Source: Neisseria mucosa (GTDB taxonomy: Bacteria > Pseudomonadota > Gammaproteobacteria > Burkholderiales > Neisseriaceae). Taken from it: a DNA stretch of 64,000 nt. Both the position numbers and the translations under genes were made by a program. Of the stretch, positions 1 through 8,060 are shown piece by piece; within the stretch, counting starts at the first letter, position 1; the number at the start of each line of letters is the position of its first letter. A model generated the notes under the pieces. That model ran no database searches. It saw nothing but the letters and a program-made list of their open reading frames with translations, and was not told where the DNA came from. The stretch is from NCBI GenBank assembly GCA_003028315.1, contig CP028150.1:744001-808000 (forward strand). The letters run 5' to 3'.

Positions 1-545
1 TCGAGAAACTGCACATCACTCCTGCCAATGTCCATGAGTGCAACCATCTGTCCCCTTTGTTGGAAGGTATTGCTGAAGGCACGACCGTCTATGCCGACAA
101 AGGCTACGACAGTAAGGAAAACCGGCAACATCTGAAAGAGCATCAGTTGTTAGACGGCATTATGCGCAAAGCCCACCGCAATCGTCCGCTGACGGAAGTG
201 CAAACCAAACGCAACCGATATTTGTCGAAGACCCGTTATGTGGTCGAACAAAGCTTCGGTACGCTGCACCGTAAATTCCGCTACGCCCGGGCAGCCTATT
301 TTGGTCTGTGTAAAGTGAGTGCGCAAAGCCATCTGAAGGCGATGTGTTTGAACCTGTTGAAAGCGGCTAACAGGCTAAGTGTGCCTGTTGCCGCCTAAAA
401 GGCGGCCCGGATGCCTGATTATCGGGTATCCGGGGAGGATTAAGGGGGTATTTGGGTAAAATTAGGAGTGATTTGGGGCGAAAACAGCCGAAAACCTGTT
501 TTTGGGTTTCGGTTGTTGGAGGAAAAGAAATTTTGCAAAGGTCTC
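1..545 (+). mobile_element. IS1106-like (IS5 family) element, right part only
   Basis: The window opens inside an IS1106-type element. Its right inverted repeat (TTTTGCAAAGGTCTC) ends at 545 and matches the end of the full copy at 48645-49851. Between the transposase stop and the end there is a strong hairpin built on CAGCCGAAA / TTTCGG, the presumed transposase terminator. The left part lies outside the window, so it cannot be said whether the element is complete. Confidence 0.9.
3..398 (+). CDS. IS5-family (IS1106-type) transposase, C-terminal part
   Basis: The frame is open from the first bases of the window to the stop at 396-398. The protein is nearly identical to residues from about 205 onward of the complete transposase at 48708-49715. 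It carries the DKGYDS block (catalytic Asp region of the DDE_Tnp_1 fold) and the C-terminal VVEQSFGTLHRKFRYARAAY block with the catalytic Glu. A start at 57 would be artificial; the real start is upstream of the window. Differences from the full copy are scattered substitutions, so these are separate copies rather than a recent duplication. Confidence 0.9.
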   Translation, partial: EKLHITPANVHECNHLSPLLEGIAEGTTVYADKGYDSKENRQHLKEHQLLDGIMRKAHRNRPLTEVQTKRNRYLSKTRYVVEQSFGTLHRKFRYARAAYFGLCKVSAQSHLKAMCLNLLKAANRLSVPVAA

Positions 546-630
546 TGCCTTTTGCGTTGAAGTTTTCCAACCCCCGCCCGATACGTTTTTCGTTATAATC
601 ATCCCGATTCCTGTTTATATATATTTCAAA

Positions 631-2061
631 ATGTTCAAACGCTTCCCTTTATTTTTCCTCTGTGCCGCGCTGTTTTCGGGCTGCGCCACTCATCCCAAGC
701 ACACCCCCGCCGCCGTGGAAACCGCCGAAACGCTCGGTCTGCCCGCCAGCTCGCAGCCGCCGATTGCGCCGCAATGGTGGCGTGCGCTCAACGATGCCAA
801 GCTCGACAGCCTGATTGACACCGCCCTCGCGCGTTCGCCCGATTTGGCGGCGGCACAGGCGCGCTTGCGGCAGGCGCAGGCGGGGGCGGATTTGGCGGAT
901 TCGCAGCGCGGCGTGAAGATTGGATTGGGGCTGAGCGGCGCACTGCTGCACCGCGACGGCGTAAACGAGCGCGAGAAGCCCGAACTCATCAGCGATTTGG
1001 AAAAGCGGCTGCTGGGCGACCACGGCACCAATATCACTTATGAATCGCTGCAACTGCAAGGGCAATGGTCGCCCGATGTGTTCGGCAAATACAAGCACCA
1101 GCTGGAAGCTGCGCTGGGGCAGCAACGCGCCGTGGAATACGAAATCGCGCAGACGCGGCTACTGCTGGCGCAGGGCGTGGCGACGTATTACCGCCAATGG
1201 CAGTTGCTGCTGGAAACGCGGCAGCGCGTGGCGCAGCGGGCGCAGTTGAACCGCGAGCGCGAGCAGGTGGTGCGCGAACTCATCCGCGCCGGACAGGTCG
1301 CGCCGAGCAGGCTCTATGCGGTACAGCAAGGCAACAGCCGTTTTCAGGCTGCCTTGTCGGATTTGGACGGCAACATTGCGCAAATCCGCCACGCGCTTGC
1401 CGCCTTGACCGGGCAACCGGCGCAGGCGTTGGACAACTTCGCGCCCAACCCCGCCGCCAACACCCCCGCGCCGCCCGTGTCGCAGCTCACCGCCGACTTG
1501 CTCGGCAAACGCCCCGATTTGGCGGCGCAGCGCGAGGCACTGACCGCCCGCCGCCATTTAGTTGCCAGCGCGAAAACCGAGTTTTATCCGAACATTACGA
1601 TTAAAGCGTTGGCAGGCTTGTCTAACGTGGAAATAGGCAACCTGCCGCATTCCTCGTCATGGATGGCGGGGCTGCTGCCCAGCGTGAGCCTGCCGATTTT
1701 CACCTCTGGCGCATTGCGGGCGAACCTGTCGCGCAAGGAAGCCGAGTTTGACGAGCAGGCGGCGCGTTACAACAAAAACGTTTACACCGCCCTGCGCGAG
1801 GCGGCAGATGCGCTGACGCAATACGAAACCGCTGCCGCAGCCGTGCGCGACCAAACCGAGATGACCGCGCTGGCCCGCAAAAACGCCGCCGCCGCGCAAA
1901 GCCGCTACCGCGCGGGGTTGGACAACAAGCTTGACTGGCTCGCCGCGCAGGACGAAACCCTGCAAAACGAAGCGCAACTGGCGCAGGCACAGGCGAAGCT
2001 GTTTACCGCGTGGCTGGCGTTAAATACCGCCTTTGGCGGAGGTTTTGCGGCGGACAAATAA
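631..2061 (+). CDS. NodT/OprM-type outer-membrane efflux lipoprotein
   Basis: Outer-membrane channel of a tripartite efflux pump, 476 aa. The start at 631 is chosen because it gives a classic lipoprotein signal peptide with lipobox LFSGC (Cys18); the frame is open upstream but without a signal. The body shows the two OEP repeats typical of the family, with long helical stretches such as LAAAQARLRQAQAG and, in the second half, GKRPDLAAQREALTARR. It is followed by the MFS pump and HlyD adaptor genes in the same direction, which together make a complete EmrAB-TolC-like system. A Kingella-type uptake word (reverse complement of AGGCAGCCTGAA) lies inside the gene at 1343-1354 and another at the stop codon (2061-2072), hinting that the block came from a relative using another dialect. 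Substrate is not predictable. Confidence 0.9.
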   Translation: MFKRFPLFFLCAALFSGCATHPKHTPAAVETAETLGLPASSQPPIAPQWWRALNDAKLDSLIDTALARSPDLAAAQARLRQAQAGADLADSQRGVKIGLGLSGALLHRDGVNEREKPELISDLEKRLLGDHGTNITYESLQLQGQWSPDVFGKYKHQLEAALGQQRAVEYEIAQTRLLLAQGVATYYRQWQLLLETRQRVAQRAQLNREREQVVRELIRAGQVAPSRLYAVQQGNSRFQAALSDLDGNIAQIRHALAALTGQPAQALDNFAPNPAANTPAPPVSQLTADLLGKRPDLAAQREALTARRHLVASAKTEFYPNITIKALAGLSNVEIGNLPHSSSWMAGLLPSVSLPIFTSGALRANLSRKEAEFDEQAARYNKNVYTALREAADALTQYETAAAAVRDQTEMTALARKNAAAAQSRYRAGLDNKLDWLAAQDETLQNEAQLAQAQAKLFTAWLALNTAFGGGFAADK

Positions 2062-2138
2062 GGCAGCCTGAAAACGAGCAACGCGAGTTTCTGCGAAGCT
2101 AAAATCCTAAATGTCTTCTGAAACAAAATTTTGCTGTC

Positions 2139-2235
2139 ATTCCCGCGCAGGCGGGAATCTTGGTTGAGCCGCATCAAAAGGCAGCAAAAACCACTGCCGC
2201 CGAAACCCGAACAAGATTCCCGCCTGCGCGGGAAT
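2139..2235. repeat. dRS3-flanked neisserial intergenic mosaic element
   Basis: Two 20-bp dRS3 repeats (ATTCCC-N8-GGGAAT) at 2139-2158 and 2216-2235 bracket about 57 bp of unique sequence. dRS3 pairs with spacer sequences form the NIMEs known from Neisseria genomes. It sits between the efflux channel and pump genes together with a Kingella-type DUS at 2248-2259 and an Eikenella-type DUS (AGGCTACCTGAA) at 2266-2277. Confidence 0.85.
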
Positions 2236-2329
2236 GACGAAAGTTTGAGGCAGCCTGAAACGCAAAGGCTACCTGAAAACCAGCAAGCTAGTCGGGCATC
2301 CCTACCCGACCTACCCATAAGGAAACCCC

Positions 2330-3991
2330 ATGCCCCTGCAATCCGGCGGCTACACCTTCAAGCCGCATGAAATGCCCTTTATGCCGGGTTCGCCCGCCTT
2401 GCCCGAGCATCCGAAAAAGCGGCGGCTCGCGTATCTTGCCATCGGTTTATTACTCGCGCTGTCGTCGGGCTTCCAAAACGGGCTGCTCACCGCCTCGCTG
2501 CCGCAGCTGCGCGGCGATTTGTCGCTCGATTTGAAGCAGGGCGGCTGGATTCAGGCGGCGTATTACATGGCTTACGCCTGCATGAGCATCCTCTTTTTCA
2601 AAATCCGCAAGGCGTATGGTTTGCAGCGTTTTGTCCGCATCACCCTGTTCGCCCAGCTTGCCGCCAGCCTGCTGCAACTGGTTTATCACCATTACGAAGT
2701 GGAACTCATCGCGTGTGTTGCCGCCGCCGTCGCCGCCAGCGGCCTGCTGGTGCTGTCGATTTACTACATGATGCAGGGCTTTACCGGCACGAAAAAGCTG
2801 GTCGGGCTGGTGTTCGGGCTGGGACTGATGCAGGTCGGCACGCCGCTGGCGCAGAGCCTCGTGCCGCTGCTGTATGGCGACGGCGACCTCAACGGCGTGT
2901 TCGCCTTTCAGGCTACCCTCGCGCTCGCCTGCACCGCCTGCCTGTTCGCCCTGCCGCTGCCGCCCGGCATCACCGTGCGCAAATCGTTCACGCTGACCGA
3001 CGCGCTCAGCTTTACCCTGTTCGCCTCCGGCATCGCGCTGTTGTGCGCCTTTCTCGTGCAGGGGCGCACGGTGTGGTGGACGACGCAGTGGCTCGGCTGG
3101 CTGCTCGCGGGCGGAGTGGGGCTGACGGGGCTGGCGTTGTACATCGAATCGACGCGGCACAAGCCGATGCTGGACTGGCACTGGATGACCGTGCCGCAAA
3201 TCCTCATCTTCGCCGTGATGGGCGCGATGGCGCGGCTCTTGACCTCGGAGCAGACCGTCGGCGCGGCGGGGCTGATGGGCGCGGTGGGCATGGGCAGCGC
3301 GCAGATGAGCACGTTTTACCTGATTGTTGCGGGCGGAATGCTGGCGGGTGTGGTCGGCAGCCTGATTTTGCTGGATATCAACGACATCCGCCGCCCCGTG
3401 ATGGTTGCGCTCGCCTGTTTCGCCCTCGGTGCGTGGCTGGAAATCGGCGTGGGCATGCAGACCCGCCCCGCGCAACTTTATTTCAGCCAGTTTATCGTTG
3501 CCTTTGCCTCGCTGCTGTTTATGGGGCCGATGATGCTTGAAGGCGCACTGCGCGCGCTGGCGAAAAGCTCCGACCACATGATGAGCTTCTCCGCCGTGTT
3601 CGGCCTGTCGCAAACCCTCGGCGGGCTGGCGGGTGCGGCGGCATTCAGCGCGTTTTTAACTTACCGCACCCGCGACCACCTCGCCGCCATCGCGCAAAAC
3701 CTGACCCTCTCCAACCCCGCGCTCGCCGCCGACATCCAGCGCAACGCCGTCGCCCTCTCCGCCACCCTCTCCGACCCGGTGCTGCTGCAAGGCCGCGCCG
3801 TCTCGCAAATCACCGCGCAGGCGGGCAAAGAAGCGTCGGTGGCGGCATACAGCGACCTGTTCGCGCTGCTGGCGGCGATGGCGGCGGTATCGACCCTCGT
3901 CGCCGTCGCCCTGTGGCTGTACCGCCGTTATTACAAGATTGATATTCTGGCGGCGGAGAAGGCGAAAGTGTTTGCGGCGTTGGGGAAATAG
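2330..3991 (+). CDS. MFS drug efflux pump, DHA2 (EmrB-like) family
   Basis: Inner-membrane proton-driven exporter, 553 aa, the length of 14-TM DHA2 transporters. After a hydrophilic N-terminus (residues 1-32) come repeated hydrophobic helices, starting with YLAIGLLLALSSGFQNGLL and ending near LFALLAAMAAVSTLVAVAL. A large loop of about 65 residues (LTYRTRDHL to AAYSDLF) before the last helix matches the periplasmic loop of EmrB-type pumps. The start has AAGGA 8 nt upstream. It lies between the outer-membrane channel and the HlyD adaptor, so it is the pump of the same tripartite system. GC is high, like its neighbours. Specific substrate unknown; fatty acids or hydrophobic drugs (FarAB/EmrAB-like) are possible by analogy only. 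Confidence 0.88.
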   Translation: MPLQSGGYTFKPHEMPFMPGSPALPEHPKKRRLAYLAIGLLLALSSGFQNGLLTASLPQLRGDLSLDLKQGGWIQAAYYMAYACMSILFFKIRKAYGLQRFVRITLFAQLAASLLQLVYHHYEVELIACVAAAVAASGLLVLSIYYMMQGFTGTKKLVGLVFGLGLMQVGTPLAQSLVPLLYGDGDLNGVFAFQATLALACTACLFALPLPPGITVRKSFTLTDALSFTLFASGIALLCAFLVQGRTVWWTTQWLGWLLAGGVGLTGLALYIESTRHKPMLDWHWMTVPQILIFAVMGAMARLLTSEQTVGAAGLMGAVGMGSAQMSTFYLIVAGGMLAGVVGSLILLDINDIRRPVMVALACFALGAWLEIGVGMQTRPAQLYFSQFIVAFASLLFMGPMMLEGALRALAKSSDHMMSFSAVFGLSQTLGGLAGAAAFSAFLTYRTRDHLAAIAQNLTLSNPALAADIQRNAVALSATLSDPVLLQGRAVSQITAQAGKEASVAAYSDLFALLAAMAAVSTLVAVALWLYRRYYKIDILAAEKAKVFAALGK

Positions 3992-4077
3992 TGTTTCAGA
4001 CGGCATTGAAGGCAGCCTGAAAACCACCGCACCAACCCATTAACCGAATCAACCCCCAAATCAACGGAAAGCAAAAA

Positions 4078-5232
4078 ATGTCCCAACCCGACACCCCCGA
4101 ACAACCCGACACCGAATCCCAAAAAACCGCCGTGCCGCAGCCCGAGATGCAGCCTGAAACGTCGTCTGAAACCCCGTCCGAGCCGCAAGAGCCCGCCCAA
4201 TGGCAGCCTGAAAAACACCGTTTCGGCAGCATCGGCATACTCGCCGCCAGCGCAATCGGCGTGGTGCTTGCCCTGTATGCCTTCCGCCTGCCGCCCTTCG
4301 GCATGGGCGAGGTTTACACCAACAACGCCTATGTGCGCGGCAGCGTAACCGCCGTCAGCCCGCGCGTGGGCGGCTATGTGCAGAAAGTGCTGGTGCGCGA
4401 TTTTGACAACGTAAAAGCAGGGCAGCCGCTGGTGGAAATCGACCCCGCGCCCTACCGCGCCAAAGTCGCCCAAGCCGAAGCTGGGCTGGCGGGGCAGCAG
4501 GCGGCGTTGAACAAAACCGCGCAGGACAAAGCCTCCGCCCTCGCCGTCTCCAAAGCCAACCAAGCCGCGATTGACAACGCCCGCGCCCAGCTTGACCGCG
4601 CCCGCCGCGAATGGCAGCGCATACAGGCGGTGAGTGCCGATGCCGTGTCGCAAAGCAGCCGCGATGCCGCGCAAACCGCCGTTAAACAAGCCGAAGCGGG
4701 CCTGAAACAGGCGCAGGAGCAATACGCCGTGGCGCAGCAGAACATCATCAACACGGGCGTAGGGCGCGAGGGCGCACAGGCGGGCATCGCCAACGCGCAA
4801 GCCCTGCTGGACTTGGCAAAACAGGATTTGGGGCATACTGTGATTTACGCACCCGCCAGCGGCAAACTCGGCGAAGTCAGCGTAAAACAAGGGCAGCTTG
4901 TGAGCGCGGGCACGCAGCTGATGTCCGTCGTGCCGCCCGAACGCTGGATCATCGCCAACATCAAAGAAACCGATATGGCCAACGTGAAAATCGGGCAGAG
5001 TGCCAGCGTGAGTATCGACGCACTCGGCGGCAAGGCGTTCAGCGGCAAAGTCGCCGAAATCTCGCCCGCCACCGCTTCCGAATTCAGCCTGATTAAAGCC
5101 GACAGCGGCACGGGCAACTTCGTCAAAATCGCCCAACGCATCGCCGTAAAAATCGTATTTGACGTAGGGCAACAGGATTTGGAACGCCTCGCGCCGGGGA
5201 TGTCGGCGGAAGTGAACATTGCTACGAAGTAA
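4078..5232 (+). CDS. HlyD/EmrA-family periplasmic adaptor of efflux pump
   Basis: Membrane fusion protein, 384 aa. Residues 1-50 are a Pro/Glu-rich cytoplasmic segment, residues 51-70 a single TM anchor, then the biotinyl-lipoyl half motif NAYVRGSVTAVSPRVGGYV (about 83-101). A long Ala/Gln-rich coiled coil follows (about 127-250), then the second lipoyl half (VIYAPASGKLGEV) and a beta-barrel region ending LAPGMSAEVNIATK. It bridges the MFS pump and the outer-membrane lipoprotein encoded just upstream. The 86-nt gap to the pump gene contains an AT-type DUS (3995-4006) and a Kingella-type DUS (4010-4021). The N-terminal linker includes Q-P-E-T repeats where DUS-like words are translated. Confidence 0.92.
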   Translation: MSQPDTPEQPDTESQKTAVPQPEMQPETSSETPSEPQEPAQWQPEKHRFGSIGILAASAIGVVLALYAFRLPPFGMGEVYTNNAYVRGSVTAVSPRVGGYVQKVLVRDFDNVKAGQPLVEIDPAPYRAKVAQAEAGLAGQQAALNKTAQDKASALAVSKANQAAIDNARAQLDRARREWQRIQAVSADAVSQSSRDAAQTAVKQAEAGLKQAQEQYAVAQQNIINTGVGREGAQAGIANAQALLDLAKQDLGHTVIYAPASGKLGEVSVKQGQLVSAGTQLMSVVPPERWIIANIKETDMANVKIGQSASVSIDALGGKAFSGKVAEISPATASEFSLIKADSGTGNFVKIAQRIAVKIVFDVGQQDLERLAPGMSAEVNIATK

Positions 5233-5238
5233 GGTAAA

Positions 5239-5267
5239 AGGTCGTCTGAAAAGTTTTCAGACGGCCT
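5239..5267 (+). terminator. DUS inverted-pair terminator after efflux operon
   Basis: AGGTCGTCTGAA at 5239-5250 pairs with TTCAGACGGCCT at 5256-5267 over a short loop. One arm is the mucosa dialect, the other the AG dialect, so the stem has one G-T wobble. It directly follows the adaptor stop codon. Confidence 0.8.
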
Positions 5268-5408
5268 TTCAGACTGCTTTTTTTATTGAAGTAAAGCAAA
5301 TCGGGCATTATCCGTGCATCAATTGCCCAACCCACTCAACAAAAAGCAGCCTCAAACTCCATTCCCCCATTTTCAGGCTGCCTTGTAAAATTCTATAATT
5401 ACGCTTTT

Positions 5409-6362
5409 ATGCCAAATCATTTATCTGCGAAAGTCCCACACCCAATTTGACGTTGCCGTCATCGGCGCAGGCCCGTCAGGCTCGGTTGCCTCCGCCCTGC
5501 TTAACAAACAGGGCTTCAAAGTATGCGCGCTGGAAAAACAGCATTTTCCGCGCTTTGTGATTGGCGAGAGCCTGCTGCCGCACTGCATGGAAATGCTGGA
5601 AGAAGCCGGTTTGGCCGATGCCGTGCGCGCCGAGAAAGGCTTTCAGTTTAAAAACGGCGCAGCGTTCGCATGGCGCATTTCACGCGCATCACCGACAACA
5701 TCGCCGCCGAAGCCGATTTTGACCGCAACAAAATCCTGATTACCACCCACCCGCAGCACCGCGACGTATGGTTTTGGACAATCCCTTTCGGCGACAACAC
5801 CTGCTCGCTCGGCGTGGTCGGCACACCCGACAAACTGGCGGGCGATTCCGAAGCCGTGTTGAAACAAATAGTGGCAGAATGCCCCAATCTGGTTGAATTT
5901 TTTAAACATTCCGAATGGGAAAACGGCTTCCCCTACCGCAGCATCCAAGGCTATTCCGCCAATGTTAAAGCCCTGCACGGCAAACATTTCGCGCTGTTAG
6001 GCAACGCCGCCGAGTTTATTGACCCCGTGTTCTCATCGGGCGTAACCATCGCGCTGCATTCCGCCAAACTCGCCGCTGACCTGCTTGCCCGCCAGCTCAA
6101 AGGCGAAGCGGCAGACTGGCAGCGCGAGTTCGCCGAGCCGCTGATGGTGGGCGTAAACGCTTTTCGCACCTATGTGGACGGCTGGTACGACAACCGTTTC
6201 CAAAACGTGGTGTACGCACCCAACCGCGCGCCCGAAATCAGCCGCATGATTTCCGCCATTCTCGCGGGCTATGCGTGGGATACGGCAAACCCGTTTGTAG
6301 AAAAATCGGAACAGCGGCTGAACACGCTGGCGGAACTGGTGGGGGATTTGGCGTTTGAATAG
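5409..6362 (+). pseudogene. broken FAD-dependent halogenase / geranylgeranyl-reductase-like oxidoreductase
   Basis: Remnant of a flavin-dependent oxidoreductase of the tryptophan-halogenase/GGR family. The dinucleotide-binding motif VAVIGAGPSG is encoded from 5452, but the only nearby ATG (5409) is in another frame and stops at 5448-5450, so the 5' end is frameshifted. The frame then runs through KQGFKVCALEKQHFPRF and GESLLPHCMEMLEEAG and, near 5668, switches frame straight into MAHFTRITDN. In intact relatives about 100 or more residues separate these segments, so an internal deletion is inferred. The C-terminal part (DVWFWTIPFGDNTCSLGVVG, GNAAEFIDPVFSSGV) is well preserved to the stop at 6362. 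Two independent lesions make a functional product very unlikely. Confidence 0.8.
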
Positions 6363-6437
6363 GTGTTGATGTCGTCTGAAAACAGTTGCAGGTCGGGCAT
6401 TGATGTCCGACAAACACCGACCTGTTTATCTTAAAAT

Positions 6438-6519
6438 GAGACCTTTGCAAAATTCCCCAAAATCCCCTAAATTCCCACCAAGACATTTAGGGGATTTTGG
6501 GGAATTTTGCAAAGGTCTC
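6438..6519. mobile_element. 82-bp palindromic MITE built from IS1106 left ends
   Basis: A perfect 35-bp inverted repeat with a 12-bp loop: GAGACCTTTGCAAAATTCCC begins the left arm at 6438, and its exact complement ends at 6519. The arm, loop and part of the second arm equal the 5' leader of the full IS1106 copy (48645 to the transposase start), so the unit is an IS left end folded back on itself. It has both terminal repeats and no coding capacity, hence a candidate non-autonomous element mobilised by IS1106 transposase. No convincing target duplication is visible. Confidence 0.8.
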
Positions 6520-6520
6520 A

Positions 6521-6676
6521 AAAGGAGAAGAAATATTACAAACAGCTGTTCCGTTAATTGAGCAAATTGATGAGTTATTTTTCGGAAAGTTGGATAACAA
6601 CGAAGAACAATTTAAGCATTTTCTTGTTAGATTAAACAAAGAATTAGAATATTATTTATGGAGTTGTCAATTTTGA
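6521..6676 (+). pseudogene. C-terminal remnant of a MarR-type regulator
   Basis: An open frame starts abruptly at the MITE border and runs 51 codons to TGA at 6674-6676. The peptide contains KGEEILQTAVPLIEQIDELF, which resembles the last dimerisation helices of MarR-family regulators, where LTxxG-x-L-x(n)-P commonly precedes the C-terminal helix. The N-terminus including the wHTH is missing. The AT-rich codon use differs from the GC-rich upstream genes. Family assignment is by motif resemblance only. Confidence 0.5.
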
Positions 6677-7014
6677 TAGCTCCATACTACATTTGAAACT
6701 CAAAAATAGAGCATAGCTATAGAACAGAAATTTATTCAAGAGAATTATTTACACCAAAATATAGAAGTCCTCTGTTTTATTTTCAAAAAGTAAAACAGAG
6801 AACATAAATGGTTGGCTCTTGAAAGCAATGTGTAAAAATTTTACGTTAATATTGTAAAATATAATGATATAATTACTCTGTTATCGGGGTTATTTTTACG
6901 TATTTTTAAGAAAGTCATCAATATTTGATTGCAACAAGTTGAAATAATTAGAGTTTTATTTTTTCATTCTTTCCTTATATAGAAACAACCGTTCTAAAAC
7001 AGAAATTACATGAA
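6677..7014. other. AT-rich non-coding stretch with one hairpin
   Basis: No gene is visible in this strongly AT-rich stretch. A perfect 10-bp inverted repeat (CTCTGTTTTA at 6770-6779 with TAAAACAGAG at 6791-6800) can form a hairpin and may terminate the MarR remnant's transcript. Nothing else was recognised. Confidence 0.5.
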
Positions 7015-7056
7015 AGGTCGTCTGAAAAATCGGTTTTACCGGTTTTCAGACGACCT
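7015..7056. terminator. DUS inverted pair with T-run
   Basis: AGGTCGTCTGAA at 7015-7026 and its complement at 7045-7056, followed by a T-run: the standard neisserial bidirectional terminator plus uptake signal. No gene ends here now, suggesting that the gene it once served has been lost. Confidence 0.7.
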
Positions 7057-7154
7057 TTTTGTTGTGTGTCGCAAGTTAGGTATAACTTAGTTTGCACATA
7101 CCCGTTTAAAAATAAGGTAATCCCTTCCTTCTAAACCGCATGGCTACAAACTGT

Positions 7155-7213
7155 TTGACACAATTATCAAAAAGCTATAATATTTCTTATATATGATTTT
7201 TATTATATATATT
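7155..7213 (+). promoter_or_regulatory. candidate promoter and operator of the YgaP/YgaV-like operon
   Basis: TTGACA (7155-7160) and TATAAT (7176-7181) are both consensus boxes but only 15 bp apart. Immediately downstream is an AT-rich dyad, TATATAT and ATATATA about 10 bp apart (about 7189-7213), a plausible site for the ArsR-type regulator encoded at the end of the same cluster. The assignment is inference from motif and position. Confidence 0.4.
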
Positions 7214-7252
7214 TATTTTTAGATGAATCACTCTCAAACAAGGAGTAATTAA

Positions 7253-7447
7253 ATGAAACGGAACTTAGGTACTTTGGATCGTACTCTCCGCATTGTCATT
7301 GGAGTAGCCTTAATCGCCGCCGCTGCAACCGGTCAAATCGGCTGGTGGGGTTGGTTGGGCATCATCCCTCTGGCTACCGCCTTGATAGGAAACTGCGCGT
7401 TGTACAGCTTATTGGGCATCAATACCTGCCACATCAGCAAAAAATAA
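7253..7447 (+). CDS. small DUF2892 (YgaP-like) inner-membrane protein
   Basis: 64-aa membrane protein with the DUF2892 signature: NLGTLDRTLRIVIGVALIAA, a Gly/Trp-rich turn (GWWGWLGIIP), and a second helix ending NCALYSLLGINTC. Two transmembrane hairpin helices and a conserved Cys pair (NCALYSLLGINTC) are visible. The same fold forms the membrane tail of the rhodanese encoded 12 nt downstream, so both probably act in persulfide or sulfide handling at the inner membrane. RBS AAGGAG lies upstream of the start. Confidence 0.85.
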   Translation: MKRNLGTLDRTLRIVIGVALIAAAATGQIGWWGWLGIIPLATALIGNCALYSLLGINTCHISKK

Positions 7448-7459
7448 AGAAAGCAAAAC

Positions 7460-7981
7460 ATGAGTAAAGAAGGAAAACTTCCACGAATTACTCCTGCGGA
7501 AGCGGCAGCGAAAATCCGTGAAGGCGCGATAGCGGCAGACATTCGCAGCCAAGCAGAATATCAGGGTGGGCATATCGGCGGCGCATTGTCCCTACCACCG
7601 GAGCGACATCGCGACAAACTGCGCGACAACGCCGCGCCCTGTCTGATTTTTTATTGCTTGGGCGGCAAACGCACGGCGCAGGCAGAAGCAGCATTGGCGG
7701 AACTCGGTCGGGGACGCGAGTGCTACATTCTTGAAGGCGGTTTGCAGGCATGGAAAGCCGCAGGTCTCCCCATAATCGCCAAACACGCCGCGCCGGACAT
7801 CATGCGGCAGGTGCAAGCCATCGCGGGCGGGTTGGTTCTGTTCGGCGTGTTGGCAGGTTCGCTGGTATCGCCTTGGTTTTATTTGATAGATGCGCTAGTC
7901 GGAGCAGGCCTGCTGACAGCCGGTTTAACTGGATTCTGCGGCATGGCACGACTGCTGGCTAAAATGCCATGGAACCGTTAA
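7460..7981 (+). CDS. YgaP-like membrane-anchored rhodanese
   Basis: Sulfurtransferase, 173 aa. Residues about 5-105 form a rhodanese domain with active-site loop C66-LGGKR (FYCLGGKRTAQAEAAL), matching the HCQAGKRT loop of E. coli YgaP. Residues about 115-165 are the DUF2892 membrane hairpin (MRQVQAIAGGLVLFGVLAGS). The enzyme would transfer sulfane sulfur from thiosulfate or persulfides at the cytoplasmic face of the membrane. It lies between a stand-alone DUF2892 protein and an ArsR-type repressor, mirroring the E. coli ygaVP pair in a different order. RBS overlap with the preceding gene suggests cotranscription. Confidence 0.9.
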   Translation: MSKEGKLPRITPAEAAAKIREGAIAADIRSQAEYQGGHIGGALSLPPERHRDKLRDNAAPCLIFYCLGGKRTAQAEAALAELGRGRECYILEGGLQAWKAAGLPIIAKHAAPDIMRQVQAIAGGLVLFGVLAGSLVSPWFYLIDALVGAGLLTAGLTGFCGMARLLAKMPWNR

Positions 7982-8060
7982 ACAGAGGTCGTCTGAAAGT
8001 TGCCGCTGCGGCAGTTATGGCTGATAATGCGATCTTCACATTTGCCGAAAAGGGCAAACA

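Noticed and set aside
502..630. Upstream extension of the efflux lipoprotein frame
   Set aside because: It begins inside the IS1106 end and would bury the lipoprotein signal peptide; ATG 631 is the real start.
2450..3613. 387-codon frame opposite the MFS pump gene
   Set aside because: His/Gln/Arg-rich shadow; the MFS frame has consistent TM pattern and RBS.
6438..6519. Correia repeat enclosed element
   Set aside because: The Correia terminal sequence (TATAGTGGATT) is absent; the ends are those of IS1106.
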